Shown here: piece by piece, positions 9,920-17,748 of the stretch | How positions within the stretch are numbered: position 1 is the first letter of the stretch | Layout: every line of letters starts with the position of its first letter | NCBI RefSeq assembly: GCF_013167215.1 | Contig: NZ_JABJWY010000012.1 | Location: forward strand, 1-64,000 | Direction: 5' to 3' | Length of the DNA stretch: 64,000 nucleotides | Origin: Sphingobacterium prati | GTDB taxonomy: Bacteria > Bacteroidota > Bacteroidia > Sphingobacteriales > Sphingobacteriaceae | Notes under the pieces: model-generated | The model's database searches: none | What the model was told of the DNA's origin: nothing | The model's input: the letters and a program-made list of their open reading frames with translations, nothing else | Made by a program: the position numbers and the translations under genes

Positions 9920-9985
9920 ATTTGCAGAAATCTCTCTCGATTTAGTAGAGCGTAAATAGGGGAATTATTTAATAACAGTATTACG

Positions 9986-10597
9986 ATGATAACTGATGCC
10001 AACTATTTTTACTTAAGCGATTTGCTTGGCACCTTATTTTTTGCGATATCGGGCACTTTATCCGCGAAGCGTAAGGACATCGATATTTTTGGGGCTGCAT
10101 TCTTGGGCTTTGTAACGGCTATTGGTGGCGGATCCATGCGCGATGTATTTCTAAATTTACGCCCCGCTTGGGTAAATGACAGCAATTATCTTATTGCGAT
10201 ATTCTTAGGCATTTTAATTGCGATCATCTTCAATAGGCAGCTCTATGGTTATTATCGAACCCTGACACTTTTTGATGCGATAGGAATCAGTTTCTTCACG
10301 ATCTTAGGCGTGCAAAAGTCGTTGAACTACGAAAGTAATGTCTATGCAGCCATCATCTTTGGTATGTTTACCGCTGTGTGTGGGGGTATGATACGAGATA
10401 TCCTCCTCAATGAGACGCCTTTGATCTTCAAAAAGGAGGTCTATGCTACCGCCTGTTTGGCAGGCGGATTAATTTATATTCTGCTGGTTCACCTCGATCT
10501 TGATTTATCTTGGGCAGCCTTTATTGCTGCTGCTGTAGTTTTCTTGATTCGAATGACTGCGGTCAAATACCGGCTATATCTTCCCCGGCTTGATTGA
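9986..10597 (+). CDS. TRIC/UPF0126 family membrane protein (YicG-like cation channel)
   Basis: The product is a small seven-helix membrane protein of 203 residues made of two homologous halves. Each half carries the family signature: VTAIGGGSMRDVFL in the first and TAVCGGMIRDILL in the second. In prokaryotic TRIC channels these GG-x-x-RD turns line a cation pore, and the proteins work as trimers in the inner membrane. Length and repeat layout match the family fully. It stands alone on the plus strand, converging on def, and the two genes share a bidirectional terminator around 10700. The physiological ion is probably potassium, by analogy only. Confidence 0.88.
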   Translation: MITDANYFYLSDLLGTLFFAISGTLSAKRKDIDIFGAAFLGFVTAIGGGSMRDVFLNLRPAWVNDSNYLIAIFLGILIAIIFNRQLYGYYRTLTLFDAIGISFFTILGVQKSLNYESNVYAAIIFGMFTAVCGGMIRDILLNETPLIFKKEVYATACLAGGLIYILLVHLDLDLSWAAFIAAAVVFLIRMTAVKYRLYLPRLD

Positions 10598-10680
10598 GTA
10601 TGGCGCGGAAATTTAGCTTCAATTGGTAGAAGCATGCAACACATTCTCTATATTATCATCCGGTATTCCTATTGATAGCA

Positions 10681-10717
10681 AAAGAAAAAGCGTTAGTGTG
10701 ACTAACGCTTTTTCTTT
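10681..10717. terminator. Bidirectional terminator between TRIC gene and def
   Basis: A perfect 16-bp inverted repeat (10681-10696 and 10702-10717) with a 5-base loop ends in an A-run on one side and a T-run on the other. It can serve both convergent genes. The def stop codon lies inside the right arm, so the last codons of def (Lys-Lys-Lys-Arg) form part of the hairpin. Confidence 0.85.
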
Positions 10718-11283
10718 TGCTGTGGGAATTTCATTTTATAGCTCACCCGGATATTTCCTTTGGCAATCGCATCCAATTTACCTTTCAACATCGTTTTCTT
10801 AAGCGTACTCAATTTGTCTGTAAACAGCTTCCCTTCAAGATGGTCATATTCGTGTTGAACAACACGTGCTGCCAATCCAGTCAGGTCCACTTCGTGCTCC
10901 TCAAAATTCTCGTCTAAATAATTGATACGAATATTTTTATGACGAAGTACGTCTTCATTAATATCAGGAATACTCAGGCAGCCTTCTCCAAAAGCCCATT
11001 TTTCACCAGACTCCTCGACCATAATTGGATTGATGAAAACTCTTTTGAAAGATTTGAGCATTTCTTTATTCTCTTCGTCATCTTCCGCAAACGGCGTCGC
11101 ATCAATAACAAACATACGTATTGGCAAACCTACTTGCGGTGCCGCAATTCCAACACCATGTGCAGCATACATGGTATCAAACATATCATCTATCAATTTC
11201 TTTAAATCAGGATAGTCTTCATCTATTTCCTCAGCAACCTTTCGTAATACAGGGTCGCCATACGCCACTATCGGAAGTTTCAT
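10702..11283 (-). CDS. def: Peptide deformylase
   Basis: This metalloenzyme removes the formyl group from the N-terminal methionine of new proteins. All three family motifs are present: GIAAPQVGL at residues 45-53, EGCLSIP near 107 with the metal-binding cysteine, and QHEYDHLEG near 151 with the HExxH-type histidines (here HEYDH). The start at 11283 gives the usual MKLPIVAYGDP opening; an upstream in-frame ATG at 11316 would add 11 residues without family support. The 193-residue length is normal. The C-terminus is very basic and overlaps the terminator hairpin. A -7 box at 11475 lies about 190 bases upstream. Confidence 0.95.
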   Translation of the reverse strand: MKLPIVAYGDPVLRKVAEEIDEDYPDLKKLIDDMFDTMYAAHGVGIAAPQVGLPIRMFVIDATPFAEDDEENKEMLKSFKRVFINPIMVEESGEKWAFGEGCLSIPDINEDVLRHKNIRINYLDENFEEHEVDLTGLAARVVQHEYDHLEGKLFTDKLSTLKKTMLKGKLDAIAKGNIRVSYKMKFPQQKKKR

Positions 11284-11474
11284 ATATAAATAATTATTAT
11301 AAGTGTCGATTGTCATTGGTACAAATGAAGTCGTCGCACTTAGTTTGTTAAAGTCCTATGAAATATGCTGTATAAATTATATAACACAAATTTTTTTTCG
11401 CCTGCAGCTGCTTAGCCCGCATCGGTGCTATGCTTTTTAAGCATGGATATTTCACAGTACAATCATATTTTGCA

Positions 11475-11482
11475 CAAAGATA
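11475..11482 (-). promoter_or_regulatory. Bacteroidota -7 box upstream of def
   Basis: The minus strand reads TATCTTTG, an exact TAnnTTTG match. No TTTG is seen at the usual -33 distance. It implies a leader of about 190 bases before def, in which a short hairpin (ATGCTT/AAGCAT) is visible. Confidence 0.4.
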
Positions 11483-11529
11483 CGGATAATTATTAAAAGC
11501 GAATATTTCGCCAGAACTTCCATAAGAGT

Positions 11530-11537
11530 TACTTTTG
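11530..11537 (+). promoter_or_regulatory. -7 box abutting the 11542 start codon
   Basis: TACTTTTG matches TAnnTTTG and ends only 4 bases before the ATG at 11542. A TTTCG at 11506-11510 lies near the -33 position. If the box is used, transcription begins about at the start codon and the mRNA is leaderless. Confidence 0.55.
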
Positions 11538-11541
11538 TTTT

Positions 11542-12321
11542 ATGAATCCATCTTTTAAAGATCTTGTTATCCGGTTCAAAATCGAACTTGAACGTCACCT
11601 AGCAGTGCGGTTACCCCTGATCGAACGAGATGGTTATCTACAAATGGAGTCTTCTGAATTAACAAAAAAGATCTTTCTTTATCCCAACGAAAGACGGTTA
11701 CGGTTTCAGGGGCCCGAAGAGGGCATTCATATAGACGAGGATATATTAGCACAAAAATTCGACCTCATTGTTCAGCGCATCGTTGCCAAATGGAAGAATA
11801 ATCGTCGTATCTACGCACGGAAAACAATCGTTGCACGGATTGATAAAAAAGTCAGTCAGCAGTTCCTCGTGGAACATCACTTACAAACTCCACTTCCGGG
11901 AAAATACAGATACGGACTATATGAGCAGGGCGAACTCGTGTCCATAGCTGTTTTTTCCGGAGGGCGCCGTATGAACGATAAAAATGACGAATACCGTTCT
12001 TTTGAATTATTGCGCTTTTGCAATAAATCTGGCTATAACGTAATTGGCGGACTAAGCAAATTAATCAAGGCTTTTTCGAAAGACTTTTCCCCAGGGGATA
12101 TCATGACTTATACCGACAGGGACTGGAATCAGCATTCTTCCTTAGAAAAAATCGGCTTCACGATAAAAGAAATTACAGCTCCTATCACCTTCTGGGTTGC
12201 AGGAGCACATAGATATACTTATCGTAACGAAGAAGAGCTGATTGTATTAATGGATCAGGCTCCACTTGGCTTTCCAAAGGAAAACATGGGAAGCATCAAG
12301 ATGATTTTATATATAAAATAA
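11542..12321 (+). CDS. Phage-Mom/GNAT-like protein of unknown function
   Basis: A soluble protein of 259 residues. The middle to C-terminal part contains SFELLRFCNKSGYNVIGG, then a helix, GDIMTYTDRDWNQHSSLEKI and GFTIKEITAPITFWV. That order (strand, helix, strand, Asp-rich turn, helix, GF) recalls the GNAT-like fold of phage Mom-type DNA modification proteins and of related phage proteins found beside homing endonuclease domains. The N-terminal ~95 residues are not recognised. No other phage gene is nearby, so it may be a domesticated gene. It appears to have its own promoter immediately upstream and ends 66 bases before the oxidoreductase gene. The family assignment is tentative. Confidence 0.65.
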   Translation: MNPSFKDLVIRFKIELERHLAVRLPLIERDGYLQMESSELTKKIFLYPNERRLRFQGPEEGIHIDEDILAQKFDLIVQRIVAKWKNNRRIYARKTIVARIDKKVSQQFLVEHHLQTPLPGKYRYGLYEQGELVSIAVFSGGRRMNDKNDEYRSFELLRFCNKSGYNVIGGLSKLIKAFSKDFSPGDIMTYTDRDWNQHSSLEKIGFTIKEITAPITFWVAGAHRYTYRNEEELIVLMDQAPLGFPKENMGSIKMILYIK

Positions 12322-12327
12322 GCTAAA

Positions 12328-12356
12328 TTGTGTATATTGTACACTGTAATAATTTG
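12328..12356 (+). promoter_or_regulatory. Candidate promoter with palindrome before the oxidoreductase gene
   Basis: GTGTA/TACAC form a short palindrome at 12330-12344 with a 5-base centre, followed at 12347-12356 by TAATAATTTG, which resembles a -7 box one base short of TAnnTTTG. A TTG lies at 12328. This could be an operator-promoter pair; the evidence is weak. Confidence 0.3.
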
Positions 12357-12386
12357 AAAAATAAATAATCAAAAAATAATAACGTT

Positions 12387-13559
12387 ATGAAGAGAAAACT
12401 TCGCATGGGTATGGTCGGAGGCGGAAATGACGCCTTTATTGGTGCTGTACACCGCATCGCCGCTTTTATGGATGGAAAGATTGAATTGGTTTGTGGCGCA
12501 TTTAGCATTGATCCACAGATTTCAAAACAATCTGGAGAAGACTTATTTGTAGCTCCTGAGCGTGTCTATCTCAATTACGAAGAGATGATCGAAAAAGAAT
12601 CTTTGCTTCCTGAGGGGGAGCGTATGGATTTTGTAACGATCGTTACTCCAAACTTTCTACATTTTGCTCCAGCTAAATTAGCTTTGGAAAAAGGCTTTGA
12701 TGTTGTTGTTGAAAAGCCAATGACTGTATCTGTTGAAGAAGCAAAAGAATTACAGGAGACTGTAGAGCGTACAGGCCGTACATTATGTTTGACGCATACC
12801 TATTCCGGTTATCCGATGGTAAAGCAGGCCAAAGCGATGGTAAAAGAAGGTCACTTTGGTAAAATAAGAAAAATTGTTGTTGAATATCCACAGGGCTGGT
12901 TGAGCCGTTTAACCGAACGCGAAGGCAATGCTGGCGCGGCTTGGCGCGCGGATCCAAAACGCTCGGGCAAGTCGTTGGTCATGGGTGATATCGGTACACA
13001 CGTAGCTCATCTTGCGGAATATGTGTCGGGATTAAAAATCGAAGAGTTATGTGCTGATTTAACAACATTTGTTGAAGGCCGATTATTGGATGATGATGGC
13101 TCCGTATTATTGCGTTTCCAAAACGGTGCCAAAGGCGTATTAATGGCATCACAAATTTCGGCAGGAGAAGAGAACGCTGTTCGTATACGTATTTATGGCG
13201 AAAAAGGCGGGTTGGAATGGGCCAACGAAGACCCGAACAACCTGATCATCAAAATGCTTGATCAACCTCGCCAGCTGTACCGTACAGGAAATGCATACGC
13301 TGCGCCGTATACATTGAGTTCGTTTGCAACGCATAATACACGTGTGCCTGCTGGTCACCCAGAAGGTCTATTGGAATCTTTTGCTAATATCTATCGCAAC
13401 TTTGCGGCAACAGTTACTGCAAAACGTGAAGGAAGAACTCCAACTGCGGAAGAACAAGACTTTCCAACAGTTTATGACGGGGTCAGAGGTATGGCCTTCA
13501 TCGATACTGTCGTAAAAAATAATGAAGGAACAGAAAAATGGACTAAATTTGTTCTGTGA
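12387..13559 (+). CDS. Gfo/Idh/MocA family oxidoreductase
   Basis: An NAD(P)-dependent sugar or inositol-type dehydrogenase of 390 residues. The N-terminal Rossmann fold begins with RMGMVGGGNDAFIGAVHR; the nucleotide-domain signature VVVEKPMTVSVEEA contains the conserved EKP lysine. The C-terminal half carries the catalytic-type histidine in GDIGTHVAHLAEYVSG. The long insert after strand one and the GHPEGLLESFANIYRNF segment match the larger Gfo/Idh members common in Bacteroidota. No transporter or glycosidase sits nearby to suggest a substrate. The stop codon overlaps the GTG start of miaA by four bases, so translation is probably coupled. Confidence 0.9.
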   Translation: MKRKLRMGMVGGGNDAFIGAVHRIAAFMDGKIELVCGAFSIDPQISKQSGEDLFVAPERVYLNYEEMIEKESLLPEGERMDFVTIVTPNFLHFAPAKLALEKGFDVVVEKPMTVSVEEAKELQETVERTGRTLCLTHTYSGYPMVKQAKAMVKEGHFGKIRKIVVEYPQGWLSRLTEREGNAGAAWRADPKRSGKSLVMGDIGTHVAHLAEYVSGLKIEELCADLTTFVEGRLLDDDGSVLLRFQNGAKGVLMASQISAGEENAVRIRIYGEKGGLEWANEDPNNLIIKMLDQPRQLYRTGNAYAAPYTLSSFATHNTRVPAGHPEGLLESFANIYRNFAATVTAKREGRTPTAEEQDFPTVYDGVRGMAFIDTVVKNNEGTEKWTKFVL

Positions 13560-14455
13560 TAGACAGACTAAAACCTATACTTTCTCTTTTGGAACAACAA
13601 TCAGTTCCAAAAGAGAAAGTTATCGTTATCCTCGGGCCCACAGCCTCCGGCAAGACCAAACTGGCAGTACAACTTGCCCAACAAATTGATGCCGAAATTA
13701 TCAGTGCCGATTCCCGTCAAATTTACCGACGCATGGATATTGGAACTGGAAAAGACCTTACTGAATACCAAGGCATTCCATATCATCTCATCGATATACA
13801 AGAACCGGGAGCAAAATACAATCTTGGAAATTTTATTGCAGACTTCTATCAAGCCCATCAGTCCATTTTAAAGAAGGGCAAGCACACGATCCTCTGCGGC
13901 GGAACGGGTTTATATTTACAGAGTGTTATCCAACAGACTCCCTATGCACTAGTTCCCAGTATAATAGGGTTCAAAGAGTCTCTCGCTGGGAAGACAACAC
14001 CTGAATTGATGGAACTACTAAGCACCTATGCATGTCCCTTGGATTTTCAGATAGACCATTCCACGAATAAACGTATTGTCCGTGCCATCGAGATACTGGA
14101 ATTTCTCCAACAAAACCCAGAGTTTAAAGCCAAACAGCAAGCTCCAGAAGCCCTTGTCATTGGTTTAAATCCCCCATTAGAAAAAAGGCGAGAAAGTATT
14201 AGTAAGCGATTAAATGAGCGAATCAAAAGCGGTTTTCTACAAGAAGTCGAACAATTACTGATCGAGGGAGTTTCTCATGACCAGCTGCAATATTATGGTT
14301 TAGAGTACAAGTATGCCTCCTTATATCTCCTTGGGCAAGTGGATTATACGACCTTTTTCACCAAAATGGAAACGGAAATACACCGGTATGCCAAACGTCA
14401 AATGACTTACTTTCGAAAAATGGAAAAAGATGGGATCAAGATCCATTGGATATAA
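13556..14455 (+). CDS. miaA: tRNA dimethylallyltransferase
   Basis: MiaA adds a dimethylallyl group to A37 of tRNAs that read codons starting with U. The P-loop GPTASGKT is at residues 27-34, followed by ISADSRQIYRRMDIGTGK, in which the Asp and the Gln-Ile-Tyr are conserved. The C-terminal RYAKRQMTYFRKM segment, which helps bind tRNA, is also present. The 299 residues are slightly short for the family but both ends are complete. The start is a GTG overlapping the stop of the preceding oxidoreductase gene (13556-13559); no ATG gives the full P-loop domain. A terminator-like hairpin follows directly. Confidence 0.93.
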   Translation: MIDRLKPILSLLEQQSVPKEKVIVILGPTASGKTKLAVQLAQQIDAEIISADSRQIYRRMDIGTGKDLTEYQGIPYHLIDIQEPGAKYNLGNFIADFYQAHQSILKKGKHTILCGGTGLYLQSVIQQTPYALVPSIIGFKESLAGKTTPELMELLSTYACPLDFQIDHSTNKRIVRAIEILEFLQQNPEFKAKQQAPEALVIGLNPPLEKRRESISKRLNERIKSGFLQEVEQLLIEGVSHDQLQYYGLEYKYASLYLLGQVDYTTFFTKMETEIHRYAKRQMTYFRKMEKDGIKIHWI

Positions 14456-14459
14456 ACAA

Positions 14460-14489
14460 AAAAGGGCTAGTATGACTACTAACCCTTTT
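14460..14489. terminator. Bidirectional terminator between miaA and rng
   Basis: AAAAGGG and CCCTTTT arms with a further TAGT/ACTA pairing across one mismatch form a hairpin followed by T residues on both strands. It lies between the convergent miaA and rng stops. Confidence 0.8.
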
Positions 14490-14505
14490 CGTTAATCTCT
14501 TTCTA

Positions 14506-16059
14506 TTACAACTTGATTTCCTCGTCTTTCGCATTGAAAAAGTGGAATTCAGTTAGATAATATGACGTCATTGGATTTACTTTAATCCATTTACCGTACT
14601 TCATAAACCATTTCATTCTTTTAGAAATCAAACCAGACTTAATGTAGGCGTCTATGTATGGGTGAACACATAAGGTCACCTTTTTCTCATTCTGTTCTTG
14701 AAGAATAAAACTCAAATTATTTTCAATATCATCCATTAGGACAATACTTGATCGGATTTCACCTGTACCATCACAAGCCGGACATTTCTCGTTTGTGACA
14801 ATATTCATTTCAGGTCTTACACGCTGACGGGTGATCTGCACCAGGCCAAATTTACTTGGTGGCAAAATCGTATGCCTCGCCCTATCCGACACCATACATT
14901 CTTTTAAGAATGTATACAACTCTTTTCGGTGATTGGGCTTATGCATATCAATGAAATCGATGACTACAATTCCCCCCATATCACGCAGGCGCAGTTGCCG
15001 CGCAATTTCCTTTGCTGCTTCCATATTGACCAGCAATGCATTATCTTCCTGATTCTCCTTATTGGCAGAACGGTTACCACTATTGACATCGATTACATGC
15101 AGGGCTTCGGTATGCTCAATAACGAGATACGCGCCGCCAGGCAAAGTAACAGTCTTGCCAAAAGCTGCCTTGATTTGCTTTTCAACTCCGAAATGGTCGA
15201 AAATTGGTTCTTTATGTTTGTAAAGCTTTACAATTTTCTCCAGATCTGGAGATATATCGTGTATATATGATTTTGTTTCTTCGAAGATCGAAGGATCATT
15301 AACATAAATATGCGAGAACTCATCCGTTAGGATATCCCGTAGAATAGTGGATGCACGATCCATTTCGCCGAGAACCTTTTGTGGTGGTTCAGCATTACGA
15401 AGACGTTTGGTAAATAGCTCCCATTTTGAGATCAGGTCCAATAAGTCACGTTGCAGTTCTTCGACACCCTTTCCTTCGGAGACTGTACGGATGATTACAC
15501 CAAAATTAGCTGGTTTAATACCTTCGACAATCTTTTTGAGGCGGTTGCGTTCGTTACTACCTTTGATACGCTTGGAAATGGAAACAGTACTTGAGAAAGG
15601 CACCAAAACGACAAAACGACCTGCAATTGAAAGGTCTGAGCTCAGACGAGGTCCTTTTGTTGAGATGGGTTCTTTGGCGATTTGTACTGGCACGAGCATA
15701 TTTTTGCTCAAGACATCAGAGATCTTACCAGCTTTATCGATATCCTTTTCAAGTTTTAAACTATTGAGCAGTTTCTCTTGATAACTGCCATTCTTTACGA
15801 TACGCGTAAGCTTTAGCAAAGATTGAACTTGGGGACCCAAATCTAAATAGTGTAGAAAAGCGTCCTTTTCGTAGCCTACATCTACGAAAGCCGCATTTAG
15901 CCCCGGCATAATCCGTTTAATCCGTCCGAGATAAATATCCCCAACGGCAAAATTGTTATTTGCGGGCTCACGGTTAAGTTCAACGAGCTGCTTGTCCTGT
16001 AGTAAAGCAATAGTTACCCCTTTATCAGGAGTTGAATCGATAATTAATTCCTTTACCAA
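14506..16059 (-). CDS. rng: Ribonuclease G (RNase E/G family)
   Basis: This endoribonuclease trims the 5' end of 16S rRNA and takes part in mRNA turnover. The N-terminus has the S1-like RNA-binding domain (NNFAVGDIYLGRIKRIMPGL, then AAFVDVGYEKDAFLHYLDL). The catalytic DNase I-like part includes HVIDVNSGNRS and GGIVVIDFIDM, whose Asp residues bind the metal. The CPACDGTGE motif is the zinc-link used for dimer formation. The 517 residues are typical. The start must be the TTG at 16059: an in-frame stop lies two codons upstream and no ATG exists before the conserved start. It is last in a minus-strand group after HU, TPR and the COX24-like genes. Confidence 0.94.
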   Translation of the reverse strand: MVKELIIDSTPDKGVTIALLQDKQLVELNREPANNNFAVGDIYLGRIKRIMPGLNAAFVDVGYEKDAFLHYLDLGPQVQSLLKLTRIVKNGSYQEKLLNSLKLEKDIDKAGKISDVLSKNMLVPVQIAKEPISTKGPRLSSDLSIAGRFVVLVPFSSTVSISKRIKGSNERNRLKKIVEGIKPANFGVIIRTVSEGKGVEELQRDLLDLISKWELFTKRLRNAEPPQKVLGEMDRASTILRDILTDEFSHIYVNDPSIFEETKSYIHDISPDLEKIVKLYKHKEPIFDHFGVEKQIKAAFGKTVTLPGGAYLVIEHTEALHVIDVNSGNRSANKENQEDNALLVNMEAAKEIARQLRLRDMGGIVVIDFIDMHKPNHRKELYTFLKECMVSDRARHTILPPSKFGLVQITRQRVRPEMNIVTNEKCPACDGTGEIRSSIVLMDDIENNLSFILQEQNEKKVTLCVHPYIDAYIKSGLISKRMKWFMKYGKWIKVNPMTSYYLTEFHFFNAKDEEIKL

Positions 16060-16235
16060 AAGCTACTCATTTTTGATACCTATGCAATATCCTATCGCAA
16101 TTTTCGGTATCCGATTAAACATTTAAAGAACGTTGTTACGAAAAAAACAATCTACACATCCATAAAGACATGTAGATCGTTTCGTAAAGCTATCTCAGCA
16201 AAATGGGCCAAGATGTTTAAAAGCTTATCACAAGA

Positions 16236-16325
16236 TTATTTTTTCTTGTGTCTATTTTTTCTTAAACGTTTTTTACGTTTGTGAGTAGCCATCTTGTGTC
16301 TTTTTCTTTTTTTTCCGCTTGGCAT
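16236..16325 (-). CDS. AURKAIP1/COX24-type small ribosomal protein
   Basis: A 29-residue, extremely basic peptide beginning MPSGKKRKRHKMATHKRKKR and ending in HKKK. Sequence and size match the short AURKAIP1/COX24-domain proteins of Bacteroidota, relatives of mitochondrial mS38 and of the small-subunit protein bS22 of mycobacteria, which sit on the ribosome near the decoding region. It lies between rng and the TPR gene on the same strand, and is too short for most gene callers. The ATG at 16325 is unambiguous, since the MPSGKKRKRHKM opening is the conserved one. The family assignment is strong; its exact ribosomal position in this organism is inferred. Confidence 0.85.
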   Translation of the reverse strand: MPSGKKRKRHKMATHKRKKRLRKNRHKKK

Positions 16326-16362
16326 AGCTAAATTTTTTAATGATTATAAAATAATAAATTAA

Positions 16363-17199
16363 TTACTTGCTCAATTCCGCAATCTTGCGATCGATGAATT
16401 GTGATAGGGATGGATCAGCAGCCAGCTCTTTACTTTTTTGAAAAGCAGTGACGGCCTCTTTTTTCATCCCAATATTTTCATAGCCTGTGGCTAAGTAAAA
16501 GTATGACTCTGCATCGGGCTTCTGATCGATAACGGTCTTAAAACGCTCGATGGCTTTGTCAAACTGCCGGGACTGTAATGAAAACAGTCCTAAAGTTTTA
16601 TTCGCTTCTAAATTTTTAGGATCAGCAGCAACAACTTCCCGTAATAAAGCAATACCTGCCATTGGGTTGTTTGTTCCTGATACCATTGCGGCACCTAATC
16701 CTGTTTTTGCATCCAGACTACTTGAATTCGCTTTTAGCGCTGCCTCATACGCATGAATTGCATTTTGATTGAGTGCTTGGGCTAAAGTAGAATCTTGCAA
16801 ATTCGTATAAGCAGCACGATAAGCATTACCAGCTTTCAACCAATATTCAAATTGAGGGGAAACCTTTGCCATTTCCTCATACACAAATGCCTGAGGGGCT
16901 GGTTTTGCGACGTCGTCCCACTTATCTGCCAACTGTTGCAACAGCTTTACCTTATCTTCACCAGAAGCTTTTGCAACTTGGGCCTCAATATCGGAAATTT
17001 CTTTGACTAAACTAGCATCTAAACCTTGTTTTGTCATCGAAGAGATATTTTCCAAGTTTACTTCATTGGAAGGTTTCGATTCAGATGCTGCAGCAGTTTG
17101 TTTTTCTTTGTCCACCAAACCTTTAATAGGCTGCGCAAATAGCACAGCAACCAAGGCTACAACTGCTCCTATGACTATTATTTGTTTGGTTTTTGCCAT
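16363..17199 (-). CDS. Membrane-anchored tetratricopeptide-repeat protein
   Basis: The product has one N-terminal membrane anchor (about residues 7-24, uncleaved or a signal peptide) and then a helical region with at least four TPR-like units in the second half. Clear units are AIHAYEAALKANSSSLDAKT, LLREVVAADPKNLEANKTLG and AIERFKTVIDQKPDAESYFY. TPR proteins are scaffolds for protein contacts; the partner is unknown. It lies 17 bases downstream of HU and 37 bases upstream of the COX24-like gene, an arrangement that suggests one transcript with rng. No enzymatic motif is present. Confidence 0.8.
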   Translation of the reverse strand: MAKTKQIIVIGAVVALVAVLFAQPIKGLVDKEKQTAAASESKPSNEVNLENISSMTKQGLDASLVKEISDIEAQVAKASGEDKVKLLQQLADKWDDVAKPAPQAFVYEEMAKVSPQFEYWLKAGNAYRAAYTNLQDSTLAQALNQNAIHAYEAALKANSSSLDAKTGLGAAMVSGTNNPMAGIALLREVVAADPKNLEANKTLGLFSLQSRQFDKAIERFKTVIDQKPDAESYFYLATGYENIGMKKEAVTAFQKSKELAADPSLSQFIDRKIAELSK

Positions 17200-17216
17200 T
17201 TTAATCTGTTTTAAGA

Positions 17217-17501
17217 TTATTTATTGCCATTTTTTACTTTCTCAACGAAAATCTTAGCTGGCTTGAAGCTAGGGACAAAATGCTCTGGAATAATGATTGC
17301 TGTATTTTTTGAAATGTTTCTTGCAGTCTTCTCAGCTCTTTTTTTGACTACGAAGCTACCAAAACCTCTTACATATACATTTTCTCCTCCGATCATTGCG
17401 TTTTTGACAACTTTGAAGAACGCCTCTACGGTCTCTTGAACATCTACCTTCTCTAAGCCAGTTTTGTTAGAGATTTCTGCAATAATTTCTGCTTTAGTCA
17501 T
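17217..17501 (-). CDS. HU-family DNA-binding protein
   Basis: A 94-residue histone-like protein of the HU/IHF family, which bends and compacts DNA as a dimer. The opening MTKAEIIAEISNKTGLEK is the dimer helix pair, and VYVRGFGSFVVKKRAEKTAR starts the DNA-binding beta arm. The arm carries the turn IIIPEHFVPSFKPAK, where most HU proteins have a proline-containing IP-A-x3-P-x-F motif. Length matches HU. It is the first gene of the minus-strand group ending with rng, and a TACTTTTG box lies about 60 bases upstream. Confidence 0.93.
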   Translation of the reverse strand: MTKAEIIAEISNKTGLEKVDVQETVEAFFKVVKNAMIGGENVYVRGFGSFVVKKRAEKTARNISKNTAIIIPEHFVPSFKPAKIFVEKVKNGNK

Positions 17502-17560
17502 ATCTATTTTACTGTAATTATTTATTTTTCAACCCTTAAGCCAACTAATGTTTGGGGATG

Positions 17561-17568
17561 CAAAAGTA
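17561..17568 (-). promoter_or_regulatory. -7 box upstream of the HU gene
   Basis: The minus strand reads TACTTTTG, an exact TAnnTTTG match, with TTTC at the -33 distance (17589-17592). It would give a leader of about 55 bases before the HU start and could drive the HU, TPR, COX24-like and rng group. Confidence 0.5.
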
Positions 17569-17748
17569 TTGTTTTAAAATGAGGAATGGAAATTATTTAA
17601 ACACTTTTTTGATAAATAACCTTCCAAAAGCCAAACATTTACAATCAATTAACGCGATTTCACATCCAACAAATGCTGAAATAAATCTCAAAAATAAAAA
17701 CAATTTCCTAATTTACAACAAGTTGATTCATTGGATGTCATAGAAAAT

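Noticed and set aside
17552..17743. 63-codon plus-strand frame beyond the HU promoter
   Set aside because: Asparagine/isoleucine-rich, no family signature, overlaps the -7 box of the HU gene.
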